DNA from: JACQGZ01 sp036004665
GTDB taxonomy: Bacteria; Sysuimicrobiota; Sysuimicrobiia; Sysuimicrobiales; Humicultoraceae
Direction of reading: 5' to 3'
Assembly: GCA_036004665.1 (NCBI GenBank)
Contig: DASYRG010000046.1
Span: 5,676-69,675 of the forward strand
DNA: 64,000 bases
Of this stretch, positions 25,390-34,239 are shown piece by piece. The notes below the pieces were generated by a model, which was given only the letters and a program-made list of their open reading frames with translations, was not told the origin of the DNA and made no database searches. Position numbers and translations under genes: made by a program. The stretch's first letter is position 1, and every line of letters begins with the position of its first letter.

Positions 25390-25767
25390 GTGCAGATGAT
25401 GACCAGGCCCGTGGGATTGCGGCCGGCGCTGCTGGTCGCGGGTTTCTACGCGGTTGTCACCGGATTCATCCTGCTCTTCCCCGCATTCGCCAGCAGGGTC
25501 TTCGGCCGTGCTGTACCCGACCCCGCCGTGCTGGGTGGGTGGGGAACGAGCATCGTCGCCAACGGCATCCTCGCCCTGGGAGCCGCCTCAGATACCCGAC
25601 GCTATGGCGGCCTGGCGCCCCTGTTTGCCGCGGGCCTGCTGGTCGGGACGTTCGGCCTGCTCTACTACTTTCTCACGGGAGCCTACACGGCGCGGACTGT
25701 TCTCCTCCCGCTCGTCGTCAATGCGCTGCTCGTCGCCTGGATCTGGTCCGCACGTCCGAAGGAATAA
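25390..25767 (+). CDS. Small hypothetical membrane protein
   Basis: A 125-residue protein with four hydrophobic segments (LLVAGFYAVVTGFILLF, GGWGTSIVANGILALGAA, AGLLVGTFGLLYYFLTGAY, VLLPLVVNALLVAWIW). GGGAGG precedes the GTG at 25390; ATGs at 25396 and 25399 are alternatives. I do not recognise the family. It is divergent from arsR and shares its operator region, so it may be under ArsR control. Confidence 0.7.
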   Translation: MQMMTRPVGLRPALLVAGFYAVVTGFILLFPAFASRVFGRAVPDPAVLGGWGTSIVANGILALGAASDTRRYGGLAPLFAAGLLVGTFGLLYYFLTGAYTARTVLLPLVVNALLVAWIWSARPKE

Positions 25768-25769
25768 AA

Positions 25770-25835
25770 GGCGAGGACGAGTCTATCCCGCTCCAGAACG
25801 ACAAGATACTTCCGCGGGATAGACTCGTCCTCGCC
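25770..25835 (-). terminator. Long hairpin terminator of the adenine deaminase gene
   Basis: Two 22-base arms (25770-25791 and 25814-25835) are perfect reverse complements (GGCGAGGACGAGTC..., GACTCGTCCTCGCC), separated by 22 bases. On the minus strand the stem is followed by TTTTATT, giving a strong terminator three bases after the ade stop. On the plus strand no T run follows. Confidence 0.8.
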
Positions 25836-25837
25836 CT

Positions 25838-27565
25838 CTAATCTACGAACAGCGGGACCAGACGGCCTTGGCGGACGTCGACTAACCCGCGATCAGTGAG
25901 TTTCAGTTCGGGGACCACTGAGAGGGAGAGGAACGAGAGCGTCATGAACGGATCGTCGAGCGGCGAGCCCATGCGGCGGGCCGCCGCCAGCAGCCTGCGC
26001 ATGTTCTCCGCGACGACCCCGACCGGCTGATCGGACATCAACCCCGCGATCGGGAGCGGCAAGGTCACGACTTCACGTCCCGCCGCGGCGACCAGCCCGC
26101 CCTGCATCTCCAGGATCAGGTCGACGGCGGCGCGCATGTCCTCGTCGTTGGTGCCCACCACGATGATGTTGTGCGCGTCGTGCGCCACGCTGGAGGCCAG
26201 GGCGCCGAGGGTCAGCCCGAAGCCCCGCACGAATCCGAGCCCGATCCGCCCGGAGCCCGCGTGCCGCTCGATCACCGCGAGTTTGAGCAGATCCCGCGCG
26301 GGCTCGGCCATCGCCTCACCGGCCTGGACGAGGACCTCCGCCTCGCTGGCCCTGGTAACGATCTGGTTGGGGATGACCTCGATGAGACGCGCCCGTGCCC
26401 TGGCGGCCGACGAGGCCGCAGGGATGCGAAAGAGCAGAGTGCTGCGGGGCACGTTCACCGAGCCGCGCACCGTGGGCAGCTCCTGCCGCTCGTAGGGCAG
26501 CAGCTCCCCATCCTGGGCCACCAGCCGTCCGTGCCGGTAGACCTGCCGGGGGCGGGGAGCGGCAAGATCGTCGAAGACGATCAGGTCGGCCAGCCGTCCG
26601 GGGCTCACCCCTCCGCGATCGCGCAGGCCGAAGTATTCGGCCGCGTTGAGGCTGCCGATCTGCAGCGCCAGCAGGGGATCGAGCCCGAGGGTAATCGCCT
26701 GGCGCACCATCGAATCGATGTGCCCCTCCTCCAGGAGATGGACCGGAGTGCGGTCGTCGGTGACGAAGAGGAAGCGCCGCGCGTTTTGCGGCGTCACCAG
26801 AGGCAACAGGTCGCGCAGGTTGCGCGCGCCCGTCGCTTCGCGGATCATCACGACCATACCGCGTTGCAGCTTCTCCCGCGCCTCCCCGGGCGTGGTGCTC
26901 TCGTGGTCCGATCCGATCCCCGCCGCGACGTAGGCGTTGAGATCGAGTCCGGAAATGCCCGGCGCATGGCCGTCGATGGGACGCCCGTTCGCCGCCTGAA
27001 GCTTTGCCAGGACCTCCGCGTCGCCGCCGAGCAGCCCGGGGTAGTCCATCAGTTCGGCCAGCCCAAGCACCCACGAATCTTGAAGAAGCGTCTCCAGATC
27101 GTACGCGGAGAGTTCGGCGCCCGACGATTCCATCGGGCCGGCCGGCACGCACGAGGAGGCCATCACGAACACGGAGAGCGGATTGTACTTGGCCGCCTGC
27201 AGCATGTAGCGGATGCCAGACATGCCGAGGACGTTGGCGATCTCGTGCGGGTCGGCGATGACGGTCGTGGTCCCGTGCGGGACAACGGCGTGGGCGAACT
27301 CGGGTACGCTGACCATGGCGCTCTCGATGTGCACGTGCCCGTCGATCAGCCCCGGAGCCAGGTAGGCGCCCGCAAGATCGTGCGTCTCGCTCGCGCGGTA
27401 ACTGCCCGGCGTCCCCCATCCGGCGATGCGGTCGCCGGCGATAGCGACGTCAGCCTCGACGACCTCGAGGCCGAAGAGGTCAACGACCCGGGCGTTGCGC
27501 AACAGGATGTCGGCGGGCCGGAGGCCCCGGGCCGTCTCGATGAGCGCGGGGAGGTCCATTGGCAT
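25838..27565 (-). CDS. ade: Adenine deaminase
   Basis: A ~575-residue AdeC-type amidohydrolase. The metal site GLIDGHVHIESAM comes early, followed by HGTTTVIADPHEIANV, IDGHAPG and GIGSDHESTT in the barrel, and the family-specific C-terminal domain has SVAHDAHNIIVVGTND. It converts adenine to hypoxanthine and ammonia using Mn/Fe. I chose the ATG at 27565 after AGGGAACGTG; a second ATG follows at 27559. It is divergent from a purine phosphoribosyltransferase and begins a purine-metabolism stretch. Confidence 0.93.
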   Translation of the reverse strand: MPMDLPALIETARGLRPADILLRNARVVDLFGLEVVEADVAIAGDRIAGWGTPGSYRASETHDLAGAYLAPGLIDGHVHIESAMVSVPEFAHAVVPHGTTTVIADPHEIANVLGMSGIRYMLQAAKYNPLSVFVMASSCVPAGPMESSGAELSAYDLETLLQDSWVLGLAELMDYPGLLGGDAEVLAKLQAANGRPIDGHAPGISGLDLNAYVAAGIGSDHESTTPGEAREKLQRGMVVMIREATGARNLRDLLPLVTPQNARRFLFVTDDRTPVHLLEEGHIDSMVRQAITLGLDPLLALQIGSLNAAEYFGLRDRGGVSPGRLADLIVFDDLAAPRPRQVYRHGRLVAQDGELLPYERQELPTVRGSVNVPRSTLLFRIPAASSAARARARLIEVIPNQIVTRASEAEVLVQAGEAMAEPARDLLKLAVIERHAGSGRIGLGFVRGFGLTLGALASSVAHDAHNIIVVGTNDEDMRAAVDLILEMQGGLVAAAGREVVTLPLPIAGLMSDQPVGVVAENMRRLLAAARRMGSPLDDPFMTLSFLSLSVVPELKLTDRGLVDVRQGRLVPLFVD

Positions 27566-27680
27566 CACGTTCCCTGGGTTGCGGGGGCCTTCCTGCGGTA
27601 CCAGCAGGCGCAACGGCAGGCATCCGTCTCAGAGAACAAGAACCCCTCAGGCGCAACGCACCCTGCGCCAGAGGTGAGCC

Positions 27681-28259
27681 ATGCCCCACATCCTGCCGTT
27701 CCGCGGACAGCCGAGCTATGACCTGGAGATCGCCGGGACGGTGCGCACGCTGCCGCTCATCCAGGTGGCGCCCGATACCTGGATCGCCTACTACTACAGC
27801 CTGGGGGACACGGAGGTCATCGATCGCGCGGCGCGCATCCTCGCGCCCAAGATGGAATCCTGCGACCTGTTCGTCACCACCGAGACAAAGGGCATCCCCC
27901 TGGCCCACGCCATCGCCACCAATTTGGGACTGAAGCCCTACGTCGTCTGTCGCAAGGAAATCCGGCCGTTCATGCTCTCGCCGCTCGTCGTGCGCTACAA
28001 GCCCATCACCGCCAAGACCGAGCAGGAGCTCTTCATGGACGGCCGGGACGCCAACAAGGTGCGCGGCAAGAAGGTCGGCATCGTCGACGACATCGTCAGC
28101 ACCGGCGAGACGCTGCAGGCCATGGGTGACCTGGTGAAGCAGGCTGGCGGTGAGGTCGTGGCCAAGGCGGCGCTGCTGCTTGAGGGCGAAGAGTGGAAGG
28201 ACGTCGTGAACGTGGGGATTCTTCCGGTGTTCAAACTGCCTGACCGGAGCGATCAGTGA
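27681..28259 (+). CDS. Purine (adenine/xanthine-type) phosphoribosyltransferase
   Basis: A 192-residue type I phosphoribosyltransferase. The PRPP loop is VGIVDDIVSTGET, preceded by VTTETKGIPLAHAIA and the mobile-loop region RPFMLSPLVVRYKP. It would attach purine bases to PRPP to make nucleotides in the cytoplasm. GAGGTGAG precedes the ATG. Divergence from adenine deaminase suggests salvage of adenine or of hypoxanthine/xanthine; the precise base is unresolved. Confidence 0.85.
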   Translation: MPHILPFRGQPSYDLEIAGTVRTLPLIQVAPDTWIAYYYSLGDTEVIDRAARILAPKMESCDLFVTTETKGIPLAHAIATNLGLKPYVVCRKEIRPFMLSPLVVRYKPITAKTEQELFMDGRDANKVRGKKVGIVDDIVSTGETLQAMGDLVKQAGGEVVAKAALLLEGEEWKDVVNVGILPVFKLPDRSDQ

Positions 28260-28285
28260 TCATGGTCAGGCGTTTCTCTGGGTGA

Positions 28286-29077
28286 GTGCCGCTCTCGACT
28301 CTATGGCTCAAACTCCTCCTCGTGCCTCTGTTGATCTCGGGGGCCAGCCTGGCCGGCCGCCGCTGGGGTCCGCAGGTGGGAGGCTGGATCGTCGGGCTGC
28401 CCCTGACGTCCGGGCCGGTGGTGCTCTTTCTGGCGTTGGAGCAGGGTCCGGCGTTCGCGGCGGGCTCAGCCGCGGGGGCGATGCTGGGCCTCGTCTCCGT
28501 GACGGGTTTCTGCGTGACGTACGCGCTCCTGGCCTGGCGGGCGCCCTGGTTTCTCTGCATGCTCGCCGGGTGGGGGGTCTTCCTCCTCAGCACGGCCCTC
28601 CTGACTGAAATCGTAGTCTCTCTCGCGGCGTCCTTTGCCGGCGTCGTGACTGTCATGGCCCTCGCGCTGCGGCTGCTCCCGCATGCTTCCTCCCAAAGAC
28701 CGGCGGCTCACCCACCTGCCTGGGACATCCCGCTGCGCATCGCCGCCGCCACCGCGCTGGTCCTGGGACTGACAGCCGTCGCGGGGCGCCTGGGTCCGCG
28801 CCTCAGCGGATTACTGACGCCGTTTCCGGTCTATGTCACCGTGCTGACTGTCTTCACCCACCACCTCGGCGGTGGAGCGGCCGCAACGCAGTTGCTCCGG
28901 GGGGTCATCATCGGGTCGTTCAGCTTTGCTCTCTTCTTCGCGGTGGTCGCTCGTTTCCTCGAAGGGCAAGGACTCCTCATCACGTTCGGCGGCGCCGTCG
29001 CCGCGACGCTGCTGAGCCATGCGGTCCTGCTCTGGACCCTCGGCGCCAGCACAAATCGAGCGGCGGGCGCCGGATGA
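28286..29077 (+). CDS. Hypothetical polytopic membrane protein
   Basis: A ~263-residue hydrophobic protein with about eight membrane helices, starting at GTG 28286 without a clear ribosome-binding site. The N-terminal SGASLAGRRWGPQVGGWIVG and GLPLTSGPVVLFLALEQG (consecutive parts of one stretch) are striking and recur, in degenerate form, in the second half (AGRLGPRLSGLLTPFPVYV), suggesting an internal duplication of two four-helix halves. No transport motif is recognised. It runs convergently toward the BMP-transporter operon. Confidence 0.7.
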   Translation: MPLSTLWLKLLLVPLLISGASLAGRRWGPQVGGWIVGLPLTSGPVVLFLALEQGPAFAAGSAAGAMLGLVSVTGFCVTYALLAWRAPWFLCMLAGWGVFLLSTALLTEIVVSLAASFAGVVTVMALALRLLPHASSQRPAAHPPAWDIPLRIAAATALVLGLTAVAGRLGPRLSGLLTPFPVYVTVLTVFTHHLGGGAAATQLLRGVIIGSFSFALFFAVVARFLEGQGLLITFGGAVAATLLSHAVLLWTLGASTNRAAGAG

Positions 29078-29113
29078 CGCCCGCCGCGGTTTCCTCAAGA
29101 CAGGGCGGTCTGC

Positions 29114-30262
29114 TTATGGCTCCTTCGGCCAGGGACCGACGATGCCCGGCGCCGCCCACTCCATCGTGGTCAGCTCCAGCACCGACATGGTCTTGCCCGC
29201 GGGCACGCGCAGGACGCCTTTGCGGTCGCGGATCGGCCCGGTGAAGGGGTCGAAGGCGAGGGGCTTCTTCGTCATCTGCGCCGTTCGACGCTGGATCAGA
29301 TCGTAGACGGACATCCGGCCCAGCCCCGGCACCGACACCCGCGCCGCCTTCAGGCGTGAGACGAAGAGGGGGTTGATCGGCACGCCAAACTCGCCGCCGA
29401 TCTCCACCGCCCGCTCCCCCAGCAGCCACCAGTAGTCGACGTTGGCCAGATTAGTTGCCGTGTATTTCCCAGCCTGCACCTTCCGCAGGAAGTCGAGGTA
29501 GATCGTCTCCCAATGGACAAGTTGCCCGGAGACGACGTGCTGGGGCGCGAACTTCTGCATCGGCGAGTAGTGGCTGAAACTGAGGCGGTTCCTCTTCGCG
29601 GCCACCTGGATGACCGTGGGCGAGTCCTCGGTAAAGGCGAAGACGTCGGCGCCTGTGGCGATCAGCGCCTCGGTCGCCTCCTTGGCCTTGGCTGGGTCGA
29701 ACCAGGAGAAGAGCCAGCGCACGTTTATGGTGGCCCTGGGGTTGACCGCGCGCACGCCCAGCGCGTACGCGCTGAGGTGGCGCTTCACCTCCGGGATGGG
29801 GAACGCGCCCACATACGCAATCCTGTTGGTCTTCGTCAGCGCGCCCGCCATCAGACCGTTGAGGTAGTAGATCTGATAGAAGTCGGCCATGTAAGTGAAC
29901 ATGTTAGGGTTGCGCTTGAAGCCACTGGCGTGGCCGAAGATGACGTTGGGGTACTTCTTGGCGGCGTTCAGCGTCCCGTCCATGAACCCGAAGGAGGTCG
30001 TCAGCACCACCTTCGCGCCCTGCTCGATGATCTTGTCGATGAAGGGCTCGACCTGCGCCTCGGGCACCGACTCCACGAAGATCGTCTCGACGCCCAGCTC
30101 CTTCTCCACGATCAGGCGGGCCTGGTTGTGGGCATGGGTCCACCCATAGTCTCCGATGGGCCCTACGTAGATGAACCCGACCTTGAGCTTCGCCTGCGCC
30201 GCGCCGGCGCCCGCGAAGGTCAGGATCAGGAGAACGACGAGCACACCTTTCATCCAGCGCAT
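29114..30262 (-). CDS. BMP-family (nucleoside-type) ABC transporter substrate-binding protein
   Basis: A 382-residue exported binding protein. The signal peptide ends near AAQAKLK, and the BMP (Bmp/PnrA/NupN) fold begins VGFIYVGPIGDYGWTHAHNQ and continues with TTSFGFMDG and FAFTEDSPTVI. BMP proteins bind purine or other nucleosides, or bases. GGAGGGAGCAG precedes the ATG. It is the last gene of the ATPase-permease-permease-BMP operon. The surrounding purine genes make a purine nucleoside or base the likely ligand. Confidence 0.9.
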   Translation of the reverse strand: MRWMKGVLVVLLILTFAGAGAAQAKLKVGFIYVGPIGDYGWTHAHNQARLIVEKELGVETIFVESVPEAQVEPFIDKIIEQGAKVVLTTSFGFMDGTLNAAKKYPNVIFGHASGFKRNPNMFTYMADFYQIYYLNGLMAGALTKTNRIAYVGAFPIPEVKRHLSAYALGVRAVNPRATINVRWLFSWFDPAKAKEATEALIATGADVFAFTEDSPTVIQVAAKRNRLSFSHYSPMQKFAPQHVVSGQLVHWETIYLDFLRKVQAGKYTATNLANVDYWWLLGERAVEIGGEFGVPINPLFVSRLKAARVSVPGLGRMSVYDLIQRRTAQMTKKPLAFDPFTGPIRDRKGVLRVPAGKTMSVLELTTMEWAAPGIVGPWPKEP

Positions 30263-30340
30263 CTGCTCCCTCCCTCTTTCCCTGGACTCGCTTTCCTGCC
30301 CGCTACCACTTCCAGAACGCTCTCACCCCTTCCTGTGTTC

Positions 30341-31201
30341 TCATCGCTCTCCACGCACGTACGGAATGCCCAGCGCTTCCGGCGCCCCCTGACGGCGCCG
30401 CCCGCGCTGGGTGGTCAAGGCCAGGGCGAGGATCGTGAAGGCAAACGGCATCATCTGCAGCGGCTCCGGCGCCACCCAGGTCTGGAGTCGGAACGACAGG
30501 TGGAAGAGCGCCCCGAAGAAGAACGCGCCCGCGACGGCGCGCAGCGGATCCCAGGCGGCGAAGATCGCGATGGCGATGGCGATCCAGCCCAGCCCCGCGG
30601 TCATCCCCTCCGTCCAGCTGGGACGGTAGGCCACCGAGAGGAAGCCGCCCGCCACCCCGGCCATCGCGCCCCCGAAGACCACCGCCAGATAGCGCACGAG
30701 GGAAACGTTCACCCCGAGGGCGTCGGCGGCCGCGGGCGCCTCCCCCGCCGAGCGCAGGGCGACGCCCCAGCTGGTGTGGTACAGGATGAACCAGAGCGCC
30801 ATGGCCAACAGGAGGCCGGCGTAGGTGAGCGAGGAGATCTCGGGGAGAGAATTGAGAAGCGGCAGTCCCTCCCAGCGCCGCCCCAGCACCGCCGAGAGCC
30901 CCAACCCCAGCATGGTCAGCGCCAGCCCGGAGACGTACTGGTTGGCGCGCAGGGTGATAGCCATTGCGGCGTGCAGCAGCGCCGCCGCGCCCCCGATCCC
31001 CGCCGCGGCGACCAGCCCCAGGGCAGGGTTCCCGGTCGTCTGCGCGACGGCGAAGGCCAGGAAGGCCCCGAGAATCATCATCCCCTCCACTCCCAAATTC
31101 ACGACGCCGGAGCGCTCCGCGTAGATCTCCCCCAGGGCGGCCCAGAGCAGCGGGCTCCCCAGGGCCAGGGCGCGTATGATCGTGCTGACGACATCTTCCA
31201 T
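30341..31201 (-). CDS. Nucleoside-type ABC transporter permease (NupQ-like)
   Basis: A 286-residue permease of the BPD_transp_2 family. The N-terminal IYAERSGVVNLGVEGMMILGAF is the signature of the NupQ/YufQ class (listed in two overlapping parts, residues ~26-47), and a cytoplasmic coupling loop reads RSAGEAPAAADALGVNV. About eight membrane helices are visible. It pairs with the larger permease upstream, forming a heterodimeric channel. A 97-base gap holding two 37-bp hairpin units separates the two permease genes. Confidence 0.9.
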   Translation of the reverse strand: MEDVVSTIIRALALGSPLLWAALGEIYAERSGVVNLGVEGMMILGAFLAFAVAQTTGNPALGLVAAAGIGGAAALLHAAMAITLRANQYVSGLALTMLGLGLSAVLGRRWEGLPLLNSLPEISSLTYAGLLLAMALWFILYHTSWGVALRSAGEAPAAADALGVNVSLVRYLAVVFGGAMAGVAGGFLSVAYRPSWTEGMTAGLGWIAIAIAIFAAWDPLRAVAGAFFFGALFHLSFRLQTWVAPEPLQMMPFAFTILALALTTQRGRRRQGAPEALGIPYVRGER

Positions 31202-31213
31202 CTGATCCTCGTC

Positions 31214-31272
31214 GCGGCCGGCCTGAGCCGGCCGTTTAGATCCTCTCGTCGCGGCCGGTGCGAGCCGGCCGC
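31214..31272. repeat. Two 37-bp-period hairpin repeats between permease genes
   Basis: GCGGCCGGC-CTGA-GCCGGCCG starts at 31214 and GCGGCCGG-TGCGAG-CCGGCCGC at 31251, exactly 37 bases apart. Stems are conserved while loops differ. The linker resembles that of the triple array at 34022-34132. Confidence 0.85.
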
Positions 31273-31298
31273 TTACATCCTCTCTCGCAGACCGGAGG

Positions 31299-32459
31299 TC
31301 AGGCCTCCCCTCCGCTGGTCCCTCGGGCGCTTCCTTCCGCGCCCACGGCGCCCACCGCCGCCGGAGAGGGACGCGCGCGCGCCGGCATCCAGCGCACGCG
31401 ATAGTACAGCAGCCGCTCGCTGCCGATGAGGCAGAAGAGGATCAGCCCGTTGACGACGTCGGTGACGCGCGCGGGCATCTGCAACCCGACCCGCATGACG
31501 TCCCCGGCGGCGAAGACCACGCCGAGAAACAGCGCGGTCACGATCGTCGCCAGCGGGCTCCCCCGGGCGAGCCAGGCGACGATGATCGCAGCGTACCCAA
31601 ACCCCAGCGAGATCTGGTTTGGATCGAGGAGGCGCCGGTGGATACCCGCCACCTCCCCCACTCCCGCCAGACCGGCGGCGCCCCCGGCCAGCAGCATCAC
31701 CAGCAGTGTCGTCCGAGCGGGATCGATGCCAGCATAGCGGGCGGCATCGGGATTCTCGCCCTGCACGCGGATCTCAAAGCCCAGCTTCGTGCGGCTCAGC
31801 AGCACGGCGCTGCCCGCGGCCAGCAGCAGCCCGATCGCCAGCGTGGGCCAGTGGACCCGGGTGCCGGCGATGACCGGGATGACGGCCGCGGGCGGGAAGG
31901 AGTTCGTGAAGGCGAAGCCGCGCATCTCAGGGCCTTTCCAGGGACCGTGGACCAGCCACGACACCAGGTAGATGGCGACGTAGTTCATCATCAGGGTGGT
32001 GATCACTTCGTTGACGGAGAGTCGCAGCCGCAGCACGGTGGGCAGGAGGCCCCACAGCGCGCCGCCGACAAACCCGGCCAGGAACATGGCGGGTAATACC
32101 CAGGGCGCGGGCATCGAGAACGGCAGGAAGAGCGCGATTCCCGTGGCCGCCGTGGCGCCGGCCAGGATCTGCCCCTCGGCGCCGATGTTCCAGAACTGCG
32201 CCCGGAAGGCCAGGACCAGACCCACGCCGGCCAGCAGAAGCGGGATCGCGTTGCGGCCGATCTCCGGCAGCGCCCGGCCGCTGAGCAGCGTCCCGCGGGT
32301 GATCACGCTGAAGGCGCGCACCGGCCCGACACCGTAACTCCAGAAGATCACCGCGACCAGCAGCAGGGCAACGGCAATCGCGGCCACGGACACGCCCAGC
32401 ACCCAGGTCAGCGGCGGTGCCGCCCGTCGGGTGATCTCGAAGGGGCCGATGCGGCTCAT
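31299..32459 (-). CDS. Nucleoside-type ABC transporter permease (NupP-like)
   Basis: A 386-residue BPD_transp_2 permease. Features include FWNIGAEGQILAGA in the first third, LRLSVNEVITTLMMNYVAIY in the middle (residues ~145-164), and the coupling helix RVQGENPDAARYAGID. About ten hydrophobic helices are present. It is the larger permease of the BMP system. Its ATG overlaps the ATPase stop by four bases, so ATPase and permease are translationally coupled. Confidence 0.9.
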   Translation of the reverse strand: MSRIGPFEITRRAAPPLTWVLGVSVAAIAVALLLVAVIFWSYGVGPVRAFSVITRGTLLSGRALPEIGRNAIPLLLAGVGLVLAFRAQFWNIGAEGQILAGATAATGIALFLPFSMPAPWVLPAMFLAGFVGGALWGLLPTVLRLRLSVNEVITTLMMNYVAIYLVSWLVHGPWKGPEMRGFAFTNSFPPAAVIPVIAGTRVHWPTLAIGLLLAAGSAVLLSRTKLGFEIRVQGENPDAARYAGIDPARTTLLVMLLAGGAAGLAGVGEVAGIHRRLLDPNQISLGFGYAAIIVAWLARGSPLATIVTALFLGVVFAAGDVMRVGLQMPARVTDVVNGLILFCLIGSERLLYYRVRWMPARARPSPAAVGAVGAEGSARGTSGGEA

Positions 32460-33970
32460 GCCGCCTGTCCCGCCATCATCAGCCCGATCCGCTCCCTGTC
32501 CGCGCCCGCGGCGTCGACGATGCCCACGACCTGCCCCTCGAAGAACACCGCGATCCGGTCACTGAGGGCCAGGACCTCTTCCAGATCTTCTGAGACCAGG
32601 AGCACTCCCGCGCCCTCCGCCCCGCGTCGCAGCAGCAGCGTCTGGATCTGCTCGGTCGCCGAGACGTCCAGGCCGAAGGTGGGGTGCGCCGCCACGATCA
32701 GCCCGGGTGATCCCGAGAACTCCCGGGCCAGGATGAGCCGCTGGATGTTGCCCCCCGAGAGATGGCGGGCCGGCGCGTGCGCGCCGGGGGTGACGATCTC
32801 GTACTCGGCGATCATCCGCTCCGCGAAGCGGGCCACCGCCTGCTGATCGAGCAGCGGTCCCCGTGAGAACGGGGGGTAGCGGTAGCGGTTGAGCACGAGG
32901 TTCTCGCCGACCGACATCCCCACCACGATCCCCATCCGCACCCGCTCCTCGGGAATGTGCGCCACCCCCGCCTCGTGGACTGCCCGCGCAGAACGGTTCG
33001 TCACATCCCGGCCCAGAGCGCGCACCCGGCCGGAAGTGGCGGGGCGCAGCCCGGTGATCACCTCCACCAGTTCCCGCTGGCCGTTGCCGGCGACGCCGGC
33101 GATTCCTAGGATCTCGCCGCGGCGCACGCCGAAGGAGACCCCTTTGAGCGCCACCAGCCCGCGGTCCCCGCGAGCCCAGAGATCGGCGATCGACAGCGCC
33201 TCCTCCTCCGAAGGGAGACCGGACTTGGACCGGCGGAACTCCACGTCGCGTCCGACCATCATCCGGGCCAGGGTGCGCACATCCGCCTGGGCGATCGGCA
33301 CCGTTCCGACGACCCGCCCCCGCCGCAGCACGGTCACCCGGTCGGCCACCTCCATGACCTCATCCAGCTTGTGGGTGATGAAGATCACGGCGTGGCCTTC
33401 CTCCTTCATCCGCCGCAGCACGGCGAACAGGCCCCGGGCCTCCTGCGGGGTGAGGACGCTGGTGGGTTCGTCGAGGACCAGGATCTGCGCGCCGCGCAGC
33501 AACGCCTTGAGAATCTCCACCCGCTGCTGCTCGCTGACGGACAATTCCCAGACGTGCGCGTTGGGATCGACGACCAGCCCGTACCGTTCGCCGAGTTCCG
33601 AAATCCGGGGCGAGACCTTCCGGACGGGAAAGAGGGCGCCGGCCCCCGGCAGCCCCAGGGCGACGTTCTCGGCGACGGTGTGGCGCCGCACCAGGAGGAA
33701 GTGCTGGGGCACCATGCCGATGCCCAGCGCGATGGCATCCCGAGGGGAGCGTATCCGCGACGGCTGCCCGCGCACCAGGATCTCTCCGGCATCGGGCTGA
33801 TAGATGCCGTAGAGGATGTTCATCAGCGTGGTCTTGCCCGCGCCGTTCTCACCGAGGAGGGCGTGAACCTCTCCCGCGTGCATCTCCAGGGTGACGCGGT
33901 CGTTGGCGACCACCCCGGGGAAGGCTTTGGTGATATTCCGGAGGGTCAGGAACGCGGGTGGAACGCTCAT
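32456..33970 (-). CDS. Nucleoside-type ABC transporter double ATPase (NupO-like)
   Basis: A 504-residue protein with two fused ATPase domains, as in RbsA/NupO. The first has Walker A GENGAGKTT, the variant signature LSVSEQQR and Walker B ILVLDEPTSVL. The second has the degenerate nucleotide loop GVAGNGQRE and the canonical signature LSGGNIQR. This asymmetry is normal for the family. The ATG at 33970 follows GGGAGAGGG. It is the first gene of the transporter operon, divergent from the xanthine-dehydrogenase genes across a repeat-filled 269-base gap. Confidence 0.9.
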   Translation of the reverse strand: MSVPPAFLTLRNITKAFPGVVANDRVTLEMHAGEVHALLGENGAGKTTLMNILYGIYQPDAGEILVRGQPSRIRSPRDAIALGIGMVPQHFLLVRRHTVAENVALGLPGAGALFPVRKVSPRISELGERYGLVVDPNAHVWELSVSEQQRVEILKALLRGAQILVLDEPTSVLTPQEARGLFAVLRRMKEEGHAVIFITHKLDEVMEVADRVTVLRRGRVVGTVPIAQADVRTLARMMVGRDVEFRRSKSGLPSEEEALSIADLWARGDRGLVALKGVSFGVRRGEILGIAGVAGNGQRELVEVITGLRPATSGRVRALGRDVTNRSARAVHEAGVAHIPEERVRMGIVVGMSVGENLVLNRYRYPPFSRGPLLDQQAVARFAERMIAEYEIVTPGAHAPARHLSGGNIQRLILAREFSGSPGLIVAAHPTFGLDVSATEQIQTLLLRRGAEGAGVLLVSEDLEEVLALSDRIAVFFEGQVVGIVDAAGADRERIGLMMAGQAA

Positions 33971-34021
33971 GAATTGAAACCCTCTCCCTGTTGCCCAGGG
34001 TTCTCTTCGCGTCCCCGTCCT

Positions 34022-34132
34022 TTCCTTCTCGCGTCGCGGCCGGCGTCCGCCGGCCGCTTTCCTTCTCGCGTCGCGGCCGGCGTCCGCCGGCCGCTTACCT
34101 TCTCGCGCCGCGGCCGGCGTCCGCCGGCCGCT
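34022..34132. repeat. Triple 37-bp hairpin repeat array
   Basis: Three direct copies (34022, 34059, 34096) each contain the perfect palindrome GCGGCCGGCG-TC-CGCCGGCCGC (22 bases: 34036-34057, 34073-34094, 34110-34131) and a CTTCTCGCG-rich linker. The first two copies are identical over 37 bases. The array occupies the divergent intergenic region. No gene is visible in 33971-34239. Confidence 0.9.
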
Positions 34133-34239
34133 TACCTTCCGCATCACCCTGGGCTGGCGATGGTTCGGACTTCGCGCTCAGCCACTTCGCTGCGGGCGAG
34201 GGGGAAATGGTTCAAATCATGGTGAAAGGGACCTGACCG

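Noticed and set aside
27566..27680. Purine riboswitch between ade and the phosphoribosyltransferase gene
   Set aside because: The gap is short and GC-rich with ordinary ribosome-binding sites, and the conserved purine-aptamer loops are absent.
34022..34132. CRISPR-like array
   Set aside because: The three units are directly contiguous, with no unique spacers, and each contains a near-full palindrome. No cas gene is present.
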